A stretch of 64,000 nt of DNA. Source: Streptomyces goshikiensis. Lineage in GTDB: Bacteria; Actinomycetota; Actinomycetes; Streptomycetales; Streptomycetaceae. The notes below the pieces were generated by a model. It was not told the origin of the DNA. It did no database searches and worked only from the letters and a program-made list of their open reading frames with translations. Shown here piece after piece: positions 39,593 to 47,522 of the stretch. Location: the NCBI RefSeq assembly GCF_014650555.1, contig NZ_BMVE01000007.1:1-64000 (forward strand). The letters are read 5' to 3'. Position 1 is the first letter of the stretch. Each line of letters opens with the position of its first letter. The position numbers and the translations under genes are program-made.

Positions 39593-41515
39593 ATGAGGCG
39601 TATCAATGCGAAACGCGTGCTGGTCGGCGAACCGCTCGACACCGCGCGCCTGGGCGAGACCCTGCTGCCGAAACGGCTCGCGCTCCCGATCTTCTGCAGC
39701 GACCCGCTCTCCTCGGTGGCCTACGCCACCGAGGAGATCCTGCTGATCCTCGCCCTCGGCGGTGTCACGCTGCTCCACCTCACCTGGTACGCGGCCGCCG
39801 CCATCGTCTTCCTGATGGTGGTCGTCGTCGCCTCCTACCGGCAGACCTGCCACGCCTACCCCGGCGGTGGCGGCGCGTACGTAGTCAGCGCCGAGAACCT
39901 CGGCCAGACCGCCGCGCTCACCGCCGCCAGCGCGCTGCTCGTCGACTACGTGCTGACCGTCGCCGTCTCGGTGGTCTCCGGAGTCGCCGCCATCACCTCC
40001 GCCATCCCCGCCCTGAGCGACCACCAAGTCGGCCTCTCCGTGGGCTTCGTGGTGCTGCTCACCCTGATGAACCTGCGCGGCGTACGGGAGTCGGGGCGGA
40101 TCTTCGCCATCCCCACCTACGGGTTCGTCCTCGTCATCTACGTCATGTTCGCGGTCGCGGCGGTCCGCTACGCCACCGGCGACACCATCCGCGCCGAGTC
40201 CGCCGACCTCCCGATCATCGCGGAGGGCACCTTCACCGGGCTCGGCCTGGTCCTGCTCACCATGCGCGCCTTCGCCTCCGGCTGTACCGCCCTGACCGGT
40301 GTCGAGGCGATCAGCAACGGCGTGCCCGCCTTCCGGAAACCCAAGAGCCGCAACGCCGCCAACACCCTGGCCGCGATGGGTGCCCTGTCCGTCACCATGT
40401 TCACGGGCATCACCGTCCTGGCCATGGCTTACCACGTCCACGTCGCCGCCGACCCGACCGAACTGGGCCTGCCCGCCGGCACCCCGACCTCCACCGCGCT
40501 CGCCCAGATCGGCCGCGCCACCTTCGGGAACTGGCACTTCCTCTTCTACCTGCTCCAGGCCGTCACCGCCGGCGTGCTGATCCTCGCCGCGAACACCGCC
40601 TTCAACGGGTTCCCGATGCTCGCCTCGATCCTCGCCAAGGACCGCTACGCGCCCCGCCAGCTCTTCAACCGCGGCGACCGGCTCGTCTACTCCAACGGCG
40701 TGGTGCTGCTCGCGCTCGCCGCCGTCGCCCTCATCGTCGCCTTCGACGCCCAGCTGACCCGCCTCATCCAGCTGTACATCATCGGTGTCTTCGTCTCCTT
40801 CACCCTGTCCCAGTCGGGCATGGTCCGGCACTGGAAGCGGGAACTCGACTCGCCCGGCACCCCCAGGGAGGAGCGGATCCACATCCACCGCCGGCGCGCC
40901 ATCAACGCCGTCGGCGCCTGCCTGACCGCGCTCGTGCTCGTGATCGTCCTCATCACCAAGTTCACGCACGGCGCCTGGCTGGTCGTCATCGCGATGCCGC
41001 TGCTGTTCGTCGGCATGAAGGGGGTCCGGCGCCACTACGAGACCGTCGCGGCGCAGGTCGCCGTCGCCCCCGGGGTCAGGGCCCGCATGCCCGCCCGCCA
41101 CCACGTCATCCTGCTCGTCGCCGCCGTGCACGCCCCGACGCTCAAGGCCCTCGGCTACGCGCAGGGGCTGCGGGCCGACACCCTGACCGCGCTGTCCGTC
41201 GCCGCCGACGAGGAGGACGCCCGCCGGCTGCGGGAGGCCTGGGCGGAACACGACCCGGGGATCCCGCTGACCCTGCTGCACTCGCCGTACCGGGAGGTGA
41301 TCGGGCCCGTCCTGGCCCACGTACAGGAACAGGCCGCCGCCGAGGACACCGACGTCCTGTCCGTGGTCATCCCCGAGTACGTGGTGGGCCACTGGTGGGA
41401 GCAGCCCCTGCACAACCAGAACGCGCTGCGGCTCAAGGCGCGGCTGCTGTTCACCCCGGGAGTCGCGGTGATCGACGTACCGTACCTGCTGGAATCGGCG
41501 AAGCAGGTGCGGTAG
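39593..41515 (+). CDS. APC-superfamily permease, KimA-like potassium transporter
   Basis: 640 aa from ATG 39593. About twelve transmembrane helices occupy residues 35-470, then a soluble C-terminal domain. The N-terminal stretches LSSVAYATEEILLI, SYRQTCHAYPGGGGAYVVSAENLG and LLVDYVLTVAVSVVSGVAAITSA match Bacillus KimA almost block by block, including the conserved residues of its K+ site region. KimA is a high-affinity K+/H+ symporter regulated by c-di-AMP through its cytosolic part; the same is inferred here. Its end overlaps the convergent PucR gene by 65 bases, tail to tail. The preceding leader has stable hairpins. Confidence 0.87.
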   Translation: MRRINAKRVLVGEPLDTARLGETLLPKRLALPIFCSDPLSSVAYATEEILLILALGGVTLLHLTWYAAAAIVFLMVVVVASYRQTCHAYPGGGGAYVVSAENLGQTAALTAASALLVDYVLTVAVSVVSGVAAITSAIPALSDHQVGLSVGFVVLLTLMNLRGVRESGRIFAIPTYGFVLVIYVMFAVAAVRYATGDTIRAESADLPIIAEGTFTGLGLVLLTMRAFASGCTALTGVEAISNGVPAFRKPKSRNAANTLAAMGALSVTMFTGITVLAMAYHVHVAADPTELGLPAGTPTSTALAQIGRATFGNWHFLFYLLQAVTAGVLILAANTAFNGFPMLASILAKDRYAPRQLFNRGDRLVYSNGVVLLALAAVALIVAFDAQLTRLIQLYIIGVFVSFTLSQSGMVRHWKRELDSPGTPREERIHIHRRRAINAVGACLTALVLVIVLITKFTHGAWLVVIAMPLLFVGMKGVRRHYETVAAQVAVAPGVRARMPARHHVILLVAAVHAPTLKALGYAQGLRADTLTALSVAADEEDARRLREAWAEHDPGIPLTLLHSPYREVIGPVLAHVQEQAAAEDTDVLSVVIPEYVVGHWWEQPLHNQNALRLKARLLFTPGVAVIDVPYLLESAKQVR

Positions 41516-42665
41516 CCGCCGCCCGCTGGACCACCGCCGCGTGGGCCAGCGCCAGCTCCACCACCTGCGCCGGATCGGACAGCGACCGGCCGGTCAGCTG
41601 CTCCAGGCGGCGCAGCCGGTTCGAGACGGTGTTGCGGTGGCAGTACAGCCGCTGCGCGGCGTACGTCGTCGAGCCCTGGCAGGCCAGCCACGTCCCCAGC
41701 GTGGTCAGCAGCACCCGGCAGTCCTCCGGCGGCAGCGCCAGCACCGGGCCCAGCACCACCTGGCGCAGCCGGTCCGCGAGCTCGGCCTGGGCCGCGACGA
41801 GCGCCGCCGGGAGCCGCTCGTCCAGCAGGGCCGTGCGCGCTCCGCCCCCGGACCCCGGGGCGGTGCGCAGCGCGAGGTCGGCGAGCCGCCGGGCCCGCGC
41901 CAGATCGGCGGGGTCCTCCACCACCGGGCTGATCCCGGCCCGCACCCCGAGCGGCGCGAGCCCCTCCCGCAGCGACTCCAGCGGCAGGTGGCCCAGCTCC
42001 ACCAGGGCGCTCTCCCCGTCGGCCCGGATCCGCCGCAGCACGCGCGGGGCGCCGGACCCGGACTCCAGGCCCTCGCTGCCGGAGCCGCCCGGCCCCAGGA
42101 CGACCACCGCGAAGCGGCCGCGCTCCGGCAGGCCCAGCTGTGCGGCGGCCTCCGCGGCCGTCCCGGTGCCGTCCAGCAGCGCGTCCAGCAGGGCCGCCCG
42201 GTACGCGCGCTCGCGCTCGCCGCGCGCGGCCTCGGCCTGCCGGTACGCCTGCGAAGCGGCGTCCGTCATCTGGTCCAGTACGTCCCACAGCGCCGCGGCT
42301 CCCGGCAGCAGCCGGGGCAGCGCGGCCCGGTCGTGCGCGGCCACCGCCTCGACGAGGGTCTGCCACAGCATCCGGCCGCTGTGGCGGTAGGTGCGCAGCA
42401 GGGAGTCGAGCGGCAGCCCCTGCTCGGCGCGGAGCCTGCCGGTGGCCCGGGCGTCGGCGATCTCGGGCGCCAGCCCGCGCCCGCTGCGGACCAGGCCCTC
42501 GACGGCCTGGCGCAGGGTCAGGTGGATCCGGTCGCGCAGCTCGGCCCGCCCGAGCAGCGCGGCGTACGCGGGATCCTCGGCCAGGGTCCGGTCGGCGAGC
42601 CGGTCGGCCGTCACGGCGATCCGGCGGGCCAGGTCCTCGCGTATCTGCTCGATGATCCGATCCAT
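41451..42665 (-). CDS. PucR-family transcriptional regulator
   Basis: 404 aa from ATG 42665. The N-terminal part is a helical sensor like those of CdaR/PucR proteins (RDRIHLTLRQAVEGLVR, DSLLRTYRHSGRMLWQTLVE), the middle is GGDEF-like but degenerate (FAVVVLGPGG ... VRAGISPVVEDPADLARARRLADLAL), and the C-terminus is the PucR HTH_30 domain, LLTTLGTWLACQGSTTYAAQRLYCHRNTVSNRLRRLEQLTGRSL. These proteins control purine, amino-acid or alkaloid catabolism genes. The last 22 residues are Pro/Ala-rich and lie in DNA also coding for the end of the convergent permease. It diverges from the TetR gene. Confidence 0.88.
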   Translation of the reverse strand: MDRIIEQIREDLARRIAVTADRLADRTLAEDPAYAALLGRAELRDRIHLTLRQAVEGLVRSGRGLAPEIADARATGRLRAEQGLPLDSLLRTYRHSGRMLWQTLVEAVAAHDRAALPRLLPGAAALWDVLDQMTDAASQAYRQAEAARGERERAYRAALLDALLDGTGTAAEAAAQLGLPERGRFAVVVLGPGGSGSEGLESGSGAPRVLRRIRADGESALVELGHLPLESLREGLAPLGVRAGISPVVEDPADLARARRLADLALRTAPGSGGGARTALLDERLPAALVAAQAELADRLRQVVLGPVLALPPEDCRVLLTTLGTWLACQGSTTYAAQRLYCHRNTVSNRLRRLEQLTGRSLSDPAQVVELALAHAAVVQRAAATAPASPIPAGTVRRSPRLPG

Positions 42666-42735
42666 GACCGGCAGGGTGACACGGGGGAGGGGGCGCTGGG
42701 GAGGGCCCGAACCGCGCCACGTCCGCTAGCGTGTG

Positions 42736-42761
42736 CGAAGCACTGCGCGTGCAGTGCTTCG
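42736..42761. promoter_or_regulatory. perfect 11-bp-arm palindrome before the TetR gene
   Basis: CGAAGCACTGC (42736-42746) and GCAGTGCTTCG (42751-42761) are exact complements with a GCGT centre. It lies 79 bases before the TetR ATG and 71 bases before the PucR ATG, just downstream of a TAGCGT that may be a -10. This is the likely autoregulatory operator, possibly shared with pucR. Confidence 0.65.
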
Positions 42762-42840
42762 ACATGCCGGCTCAGCCGCCCCGCCGGGCCCGTCCCCCGG
42801 GTCCGGTGCGACGAGCCCCTCACGCCCCAGGGACCCGCCC

Positions 42841-43404
42841 ATGCGCCAGAATCCGGAGCGCCGCGCCGCGCTGCTCGACGCCGCGATCGAAGTGCTGGCC
42901 GCCGAGGGCTCGCGAGGCCTGACCCTGCGCGCGGTCGACAAGGAGGCTGGCGTACCGACCGGCACGGCCTCGAACTACTTCGCCAACCGGGCCCAGCTGC
43001 TCGTCCAGATCCTGCACCGCACCCGGGAACGGCTGGTTCCCGACCCGGCCGAACTGGCCGGCCCGCTGGACACCAAGGTGCTGCTCGGCCAGCTCCTCGC
43101 CCGGATGCGGCGCGAGCGCAGCGTCCACATCGCGATGCTGGAGCTGCGGCTGGAGGCGACCCGGCGCCCCGAGCTCCAGGCGGAGGCCGCCCGGTTCCAG
43201 GGCGCCGAACTGGAGGCGAACGTCGCCTGGCACCTGGAGGCGGGCCTGCCCGGGGACCGGCAGGGGGTCGTCCTGATCTACCTGGCGATGCTGGGCCTGA
43301 TCGTGGACGACCTGACCGTTCCGGCGGTCCTGGAGCCCCATCCCGTGGAGGGGCTCATTGAGGCAATGGTCGAGCGCCTCCTCCCGGATCCGCCCGCGGA
43401 GTGA
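42841..43404 (+). CDS. TetR/AcrR-family repressor
   Basis: 187 aa from ATG 42841, AGGGA seven bases upstream. The N-terminal HTH is clear: RRAALLDAAIEVLAAEGSRGLTLRAVDKEAGVPTGTASNYFANRAQLLVQIL (residues 7-60), with the recognition helix GTASNYF. The C-terminal ligand domain (TetR_C) is helical. The perfect palindrome at 42736 is its probable site. It overlaps the frame of the next gene's longer form by GTGA, so it may be co-transcribed with the DUF6461 gene. It could in principle bind the TCTGA-N7-TCAGA sites, but its own palindrome is quite different. Confidence 0.9.
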   Translation: MRQNPERRAALLDAAIEVLAAEGSRGLTLRAVDKEAGVPTGTASNYFANRAQLLVQILHRTRERLVPDPAELAGPLDTKVLLGQLLARMRRERSVHIAMLELRLEATRRPELQAEAARFQGAELEANVAWHLEAGLPGDRQGVVLIYLAMLGLIVDDLTVPAVLEPHPVEGLIEAMVERLLPDPPAE

Positions 43405-43445
43405 CTATCGTGCCGGTGGGGGAAGACCGGACACGGGAGGACACC

Positions 43446-44084
43446 GTGCTGACAGCCGACATATCGGACGCCGTCGGGGACACGGGCGGCAGCGGCATCC
43501 AGTGGCTCGCCCACTGGGACGGCTGGTTCGTCAGCCTGACCTTCGCCCGGGGCATAGCGCCCGAGGAACTCGCCGCGCGGCTCGGCGCGCTGCCCGGCAT
43601 CCGCCCCGGCCCGCTGGGCGCCTCGGACGCGTGGAGCATGGCCGGCGAGACCGTGGACGGCGACGGCGTGGCCCGCGTCGGCCGCTGGGGCGGCTGGTCC
43701 TTCGCCGTCGAGCACGGCATGCCGTCCGGCGCCGAGCGGCTCGCCGAGGTCTCGTGGGGCGGCGTCGAGGCCGTCCACCTGGACCCGCAGCCCGACCACC
43801 CGCCGCGGCAGTTCGCGTACGCCCGGGACGGGGAGCTGCTGTGCTGCTTCGGCCTCGGCGAGGAGTGCTGGCGGGGCGGCCACCAGCCGGACCTCCTGCT
43901 CCCGGAGCTGGTCGCGGCCAAGATCCTCCTGCCGGACGGCGCCTGCGCGCGCCCCGAGGACGAGCCGTGGGAGGAGCGCGACCGGCTCACCCTCGCCGTA
44001 CTGGAATCCCGCTTCGCGCTGGCCCTGCCGAGGCACCTGGTCGAGGACGCCCCGCTCCCGGCCTTCGTGACCTGCACGCGGTAG
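43446..44084 (+). CDS. DUF6461 family protein
   Basis: 212 aa from GTG 43446, chosen because GGGAGG lies five bases upstream; a GTG at 43401 overlapping the tetR stop is the alternative. The sequence WLAHWDGWFVSLTFARGIAPEELAARLGALPGI and GGWSFAVEHGMPSG fit DUF6461, a common actinobacterial family of unknown function. Internal Trp-rich repeats (GRWGGWSF, EVSWGGVEAVHL) and DGELLCCFGLGEECWRGG suggest a beta-rich domain. No signal peptide. Possibly co-transcribed with tetR. Confidence 0.8.
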   Translation: MLTADISDAVGDTGGSGIQWLAHWDGWFVSLTFARGIAPEELAARLGALPGIRPGPLGASDAWSMAGETVDGDGVARVGRWGGWSFAVEHGMPSGAERLAEVSWGGVEAVHLDPQPDHPPRQFAYARDGELLCCFGLGEECWRGGHQPDLLLPELVAAKILLPDGACARPEDEPWEERDRLTLAVLESRFALALPRHLVEDAPLPAFVTCTR

Positions 44085-44317
44085 CGGTGGCGGAGGCGGC
44101 CGCGCCGACGGAGCCGCCGCCGCGCGCCCGGTCTCCACGCCCACCTTTCCCGTTCGCCCCTCTCGGGGGCGCGTTCCGGGCAGGATGGAGAGCCGCAGGG
44201 CGCTGGCCCGGCGTGCGGTGATCTTATGCTCAGGTTTAAGCGCGTCCGCTGGTTTTGCGGCCTGTGACCCACTTTGATGGGTTCGCCAGGCCTCGTACCG
44301 GAGCAGGGGGATCACTC

Positions 44318-44560
44318 ATGGGCGCCGATCACAGCCAGAAGGACAGCACACCCACCCTCATCGGTTCCGTGCAGCGCGCGCTGCGCCTCGTCGAGGCGAT
44401 GCACGCGGAGGGCGAAGCGACGGCGAAGCGCTTGTCGCGGGTGACCGGAATCCCGTTGCCGACCGTCTACCACCTCCTCCGCACCCTCAGCCACGAGGGA
44501 TATGTGCGGCGCGAGCACGGGGCGTTCAGGCTCGCGGAGGACCTTCCGCTTGCTTCGTGA
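44318..44560 (+). CDS. free-standing IclR-type winged HTH protein
   Basis: 80 aa from ATG 44318 with AGGGGG upstream. The sequence TLIGSVQRALRLVEAMHAEGEATAKRLSRVTGIPLPTVYHLLRTLSHEGYVRREHGAFRLAEDL is the IclR N-terminal HTH from end to end, but the effector domain is missing and the stop codon follows directly. It begins with a 15-residue polar tail. Such short proteins may dimerise through the first helix and bind DNA without a ligand. The palindrome at 44646-44663, in front of the roadblock operon, is a candidate target. Confidence 0.82.
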   Translation: MGADHSQKDSTPTLIGSVQRALRLVEAMHAEGEATAKRLSRVTGIPLPTVYHLLRTLSHEGYVRREHGAFRLAEDLPLAS

Positions 44561-44645
44561 GCAGAAGTGGACGGGTTCCGGCCAAGCTGCTTAGCACACC
44601 TGTGCATGTTCCAGCGGAAAATGCCAGAACGCCCTTTCGTACTGT

Positions 44646-44663
44646 GGAACTTGAGTAAGTTCC
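44646..44663. promoter_or_regulatory. GGAACTT-GAGT-AAGTTCC palindrome before the roadblock operon
   Basis: A perfect 7-base-arm inverted repeat centred about 66 bases upstream of GTG 44721, in an AT-rich patch (GGAAAATGCCAGAACGCC, TTTCGTACTGTGG) that probably contains the promoter. It is 86 bases after the stop of the HTH gene, which is the nearest regulator. Confidence 0.5.
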
Positions 44664-44720
44664 CTCCTGTCGCGCCGTACGACCGTGCACCCAGCACGTC
44701 TGGCCGGGAGGGGAGCCCGC

Positions 44721-45125
44721 GTGCCCGGGATCGACGAATGCCTGCTCGAAGCCATGACCCTGCCCGGGGCGCGGGGTGCCGCGCTGGTCGACTGGAGCAG
44801 TGGACTGGCCCTCGGCACCGTCGGGGAATCACCCGTGGGGGACCACGAGACCACCGCCGCGGAAACCGCCGAACTGGCCCGCGCCGCCGCCGAGTACGAG
44901 TCCTTCGCCCCGGCGGCACCGGAAACCGGAACCCCCGACCCGGCAGGTCCGCCGCTGGAGGACCTGATCGTCACCACCCGCACCGGCTACCACGTCCTGC
45001 GCTTCGTCGAGACGAGCTTCGACAGCAGCGTCTTCCTCCACCTCTGGCTCGACCGCGCCGACGGAAACCTCGCCCTCGCCCGCCACCGACTCCGCGCCCT
45101 CGCCGAGGGACTGGTACTCAGATGA
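44721..45125 (+). CDS. roadblock-operon protein, paralogue A
   Basis: 134 aa from GTG 44721, AGGGGAG upstream. Its core, LPGARGAALVDWSSGLALGTVGE (residues about 14-36) and LIVTTRTGYHVLRFVETSFDSSVFLHLWLDRADGNLALARHRLRAL (about 84-130), is plainly related to the protein at 46496-46870 (GAALVDYGSGMALGTIGGG ... YHLIRLMKARGSDGFFLYLALDRGRANLAMARHQLKKI). Both have the roadblock/LC7-like alternation of helix and five strands. Between the two conserved parts is an Ala/Glu-rich insertion. The stop overlaps the next ATG (ATGA). First gene of a four-gene set. Confidence 0.8.
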   Translation: MPGIDECLLEAMTLPGARGAALVDWSSGLALGTVGESPVGDHETTAAETAELARAAAEYESFAPAAPETGTPDPAGPPLEDLIVTTRTGYHVLRFVETSFDSSVFLHLWLDRADGNLALARHRLRALAEGLVLR

Positions 45126-45910
45126 CCCCCTCCACCCTCCCCGGTATCTCCGTTGAGGTGTCCCCCTTGCTCACCCGGCTCGCCGCCGAACGCGCCACCG
45201 GCGCCCTCCTCCGCGACCGCGGCACCCTCTTCCTCGAAGACGGCCGCATCGTCCATGCCGAAAGCCCCGCCACCCCCGGACTCGACGTCCTCCTCACCAC
45301 CGGCGGCGGACTCGCCCCCGAGCGCTGGCGGGAGGCCGTCGACCGGGCCGGCGCCCGCCGGCAGGTCGCCCGCTTCCTCGTCGACAGCGGCGGGCTCGCG
45401 GGAGGTGAACTGGAAATCTGCCACCTCGCCGCGATATTCGACGCCGCCTTCTTCGCCCTCTCCCCGGGCAGCGGCCCCTCCCGCTTCCGCCGCGGGGCCA
45501 CCCACTGGATCGGATCCATGCGCTCCGTCCCCGCGGCCGCCGTGGAACGCGAGACCCGCCGCCGCCGAGAACTCCTCGACGCGGTCTGGCCCTACCCGCT
45601 GCTCGACACCGCCCCGGTGGTGCCACGGGCCGCCGCCCCCGGCCAGACCGTCACCGCACGCCAACGGCTCCTGCTGGCGCAGGCGGACGGCATACGGACG
45701 CCGGCCGACCTCGCCTGGGTGCTGGGCCGGCCGGCCTTCCACACGCTGCTCGACGTACGCAGACTCGCGGCGGCCGGACTGGTCGACACCCCGCACGCTC
45801 CCGCTCCGGCACCGGTGGAAGCGCCGCTGCCCGACTGGATGACCCAAGCCCAACCTCCGGACGTGGCGCTGCTCCGCCGGTTACGCGACGCACTGGAGGC
45901 AAGCCTGTGA
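45122..45910 (+). CDS. DUF4388 (PATAN-like) domain protein
   Basis: 262 aa from ATG 45122. Residues about 12-100 match DUF4388: LLTRLAAERATGALLRDRGTLFLEDGRIVHAESPATPGLDVLLTTGG, the usual strand-turn pattern seen in PatA-like and roadblock-associated proteins. The C-terminal part has a winged-helix-like end (RQRLLLAQADGIRTPADLAWVLGRPAFHTLLDVRRLAAAGLVD), so it may bind DNA. It is translationally coupled to paralogue A and probably brings the roadblock complex to DNA or to a polar site. No catalytic residues are seen. Confidence 0.78.
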   Translation: MTPSTLPGISVEVSPLLTRLAAERATGALLRDRGTLFLEDGRIVHAESPATPGLDVLLTTGGGLAPERWREAVDRAGARRQVARFLVDSGGLAGGELEICHLAAIFDAAFFALSPGSGPSRFRRGATHWIGSMRSVPAAAVERETRRRRELLDAVWPYPLLDTAPVVPRAAAPGQTVTARQRLLLAQADGIRTPADLAWVLGRPAFHTLLDVRRLAAAGLVDTPHAPAPAPVEAPLPDWMTQAQPPDVALLRRLRDALEASL

Positions 45911-45981
45911 GGCTCCCGCTGCGACCGGTCCTGCGCACCGAACGCTCCGAGCGGAGGCAGCCCGAAAGGAGTAAGGCCGAC

Positions 45982-46422
45982 ATGAGTACGGCGATGGTGT
46001 CCGCCGAGTCCGAAGCCGAGATACTCGCCGAGCTCCGCCGGCTGCGCGCCCGCGTCCCCCAGCTCACCGGCGCCCTCGCCGCGAGCGTCGACGGCCTCGT
46101 GCTCGCCCAGGACAGTGCCTCCGCCGAGGCGGAGGCCGTGGCGGCCCTGACCGCCGCCGCCCTCGGCGTGGCCCAGCGGCTCAGCGACAGCACCGGCCAA
46201 GGCGGCTTCCGTGAACTCCTCGTCCGCGGCGAACACGGGTACGTCGCCACCTACGCGGCCGGCGAAGCCGCCGTCCTCACCCTCATCGCGCAGCCGCGCG
46301 TCAACGTCGGCCGCCTCCACCTGGAAGCGCGCCGCTCCAGCGTCCGCATCGCCGAGCTCATAGAGCACAGCCTCGGCCGCCGGGGCCCGGGTGCGAACCC
46401 CCCGGGCGCCCCGCCGGCCTGA
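45982..46422 (+). CDS. roadblock/LC7 (MglB-like) domain protein
   Basis: 146 aa from ATG 45982, AAGGAG ten bases upstream; a GTG at 45907 overlapping the previous stop is possible but the first 25 residues would be non-conserved. Roadblock signature: LRARVPQLTGALAASVDGLVLAQDS (about 22-46), AALTAAALGVAQRL, and FRELLVRGEHGYVATYAAGEAAVLTLIAQPRVNVGRLHLEARR. MglB-like proteins regulate small Ras-like GTPases; in Streptomyces they occur in conservons with a kinase, DUF742 and GTPase, none of which are adjacent. The C-terminal tail is Pro/Gly-rich. Confidence 0.85.
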   Translation: MSTAMVSAESEAEILAELRRLRARVPQLTGALAASVDGLVLAQDSASAEAEAVAALTAAALGVAQRLSDSTGQGGFRELLVRGEHGYVATYAAGEAAVLTLIAQPRVNVGRLHLEARRSSVRIAELIEHSLGRRGPGANPPGAPPA

Positions 46423-46495
46423 GCCCCCCAGACCACCCCTCGCAGTACCGAAATCCAGGACAGTTCAGCAGTTCAACGAGAAAGAGGAATCCCTC

Positions 46496-46870
46496 ATGGT
46501 CAACGTGGAGACCGCCCTCAAGGAAGCCACCACCACCATCGAAGGCGCGATCGGCGCAGCCCTCGTCGACTACGGCAGCGGCATGGCCCTCGGCACCATC
46601 GGTGGCGGCAAGGACCTTGACCTCGCCGTGGCCGCGGCGGGCAACACCGACGTGGTGCGCGCGAAGGTCCGCACCATGGAGATGCTGGGCCTCAAGGACG
46701 AGATCGAGGACATCCTGATCACCCTCGGCGGCCAATACCACCTGATCCGGCTGATGAAGGCGCGGGGATCCGACGGATTCTTCCTCTATCTGGCCCTCGA
46801 TCGGGGCAGGGCGAACCTCGCGATGGCGAGGCACCAGCTGAAGAAGATCGAAAACGATCTGGAGGTGTAG
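46496..46870 (+). CDS. roadblock-operon protein, paralogue B
   Basis: 124 aa from ATG 46496 with AGAGGA upstream. It is a slimmer version of paralogue A, lacking the Ala/Glu-rich insertion: EGAIGAALVDYGSGMALGTIGGGKDLDLAVAAAGNTDVVRAKVRTMEMLGL and DILITLGGQYHLIRLMKARGSDGFFLYLALDRGRANLAMARHQLKKIENDLEV. The compact alpha/beta pattern is that of a roadblock/profilin-like fold. It may be a homodimer or pair with paralogue A. It is the last gene of the set, 73 bases after the preceding stop. Confidence 0.82.
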   Translation: MVNVETALKEATTTIEGAIGAALVDYGSGMALGTIGGGKDLDLAVAAAGNTDVVRAKVRTMEMLGLKDEIEDILITLGGQYHLIRLMKARGSDGFFLYLALDRGRANLAMARHQLKKIENDLEV

Positions 46871-46961
46871 GGCCGCAGGCCGCCGTCACAGCGCGTTCCA
46901 GGATGAAAGACGGACCGGTCCGGGCCGACCGATGAGTTTCGGTCCCGGCTCCGGTCTGTAG

Positions 46962-46983
46962 GTGCGGGACGCTGGTCCCGCAC
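46962..46983. terminator. 9-bp stem hairpin, GCTG loop
   Basis: GTGCGGGAC (46962-46970) and GTCCCGCAC (46975-46983) pair perfectly. It is 91 bases after the roadblock operon and 17 bases before the VOC start, so it may end the operon or be part of the VOC leader. It is directly followed by the VOC ribosome site (GGAGG). Confidence 0.55.
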
Positions 46984-47000
46984 ACACTCTGGAGGCAGTC

Positions 47001-47489
47001 ATGAGCGTCAGCGGCAAGGGCTTCACCACCTGTCTGTGGTTCGACGGCGACGCGGAAGCCGCAGCCGACTACTACATGTCGGTGTTCAAGGACGGCAGGA
47101 TCGGCCGCATCGGCCGCTACAACGAAGCGGGCCCCGGTACGGCCGGCGAGGTCATGGTCGTCGAGTTCGAGATCAACGGACAGAAGTTCGTCGGCCTCAA
47201 CGGCGGACCGCAGTTCCCGTTCACCGAGGCCATCTCCTTCCAGATCCACACGGAGGAGGAGGCCGAGTCGGACTACTACTACGACGCGCTCACCGGGGAC
47301 GGCGGCCAGGAGTCCGCCTGCGGCTGGGTCAAGGACAGGTTCGGCGTCTCCTGGCAGGTCATCCCGCCGGGCGCCATCGAGCTGATCTCCGACCCCGACC
47401 CGGAGCGGGCGGCCCGCGCGACCGCCGCCATGATGAAGATGAAGAAGCTCGACGTGGCGGAGCTGCGGCGGGCCGCCGACGGCGCCTGA
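47001..47489 (+). CDS. VOC-superfamily protein (PhnB/3-demethylubiquinone-methyltransferase-like)
   Basis: 162 aa from ATG 47001, with GGAGG at good spacing. Typical vicinal-oxygen-chelate features of the PhnB-like group: TCLWFDGDAEAAADYYMSVFKDGRIG at the start, VVEFEINGQKFVGLNGGPQFPFTEAISF in the centre, and CGWVKDRFGVSWQVIPP near the end. The middle EEEAESDYYYDAL helix is also usual. These proteins are small, often metal-free, and lack a known substrate. Databases name them after a ubiquinone methyltransferase, which is unlikely to be correct here. Confidence 0.9.
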   Translation: MSVSGKGFTTCLWFDGDAEAAADYYMSVFKDGRIGRIGRYNEAGPGTAGEVMVVEFEINGQKFVGLNGGPQFPFTEAISFQIHTEEEAESDYYYDALTGDGGQESACGWVKDRFGVSWQVIPPGAIELISDPDPERAARATAAMMKMKKLDVAELRRAADGA

Positions 47490-47522
47490 ACGGCGCCCGC
47501 GTCCTTCGGCGGCCTCAGGGCC

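Noticed and set aside
37361..41413. A 1350-residue open frame on the minus strand through the SpoIIE gene and beyond
   Set aside because: Only the part to 38797 has the PAS-SpoIIE protein; the rest is antisense to the permease and DUF4242 region and results from GC-rich codon bias.
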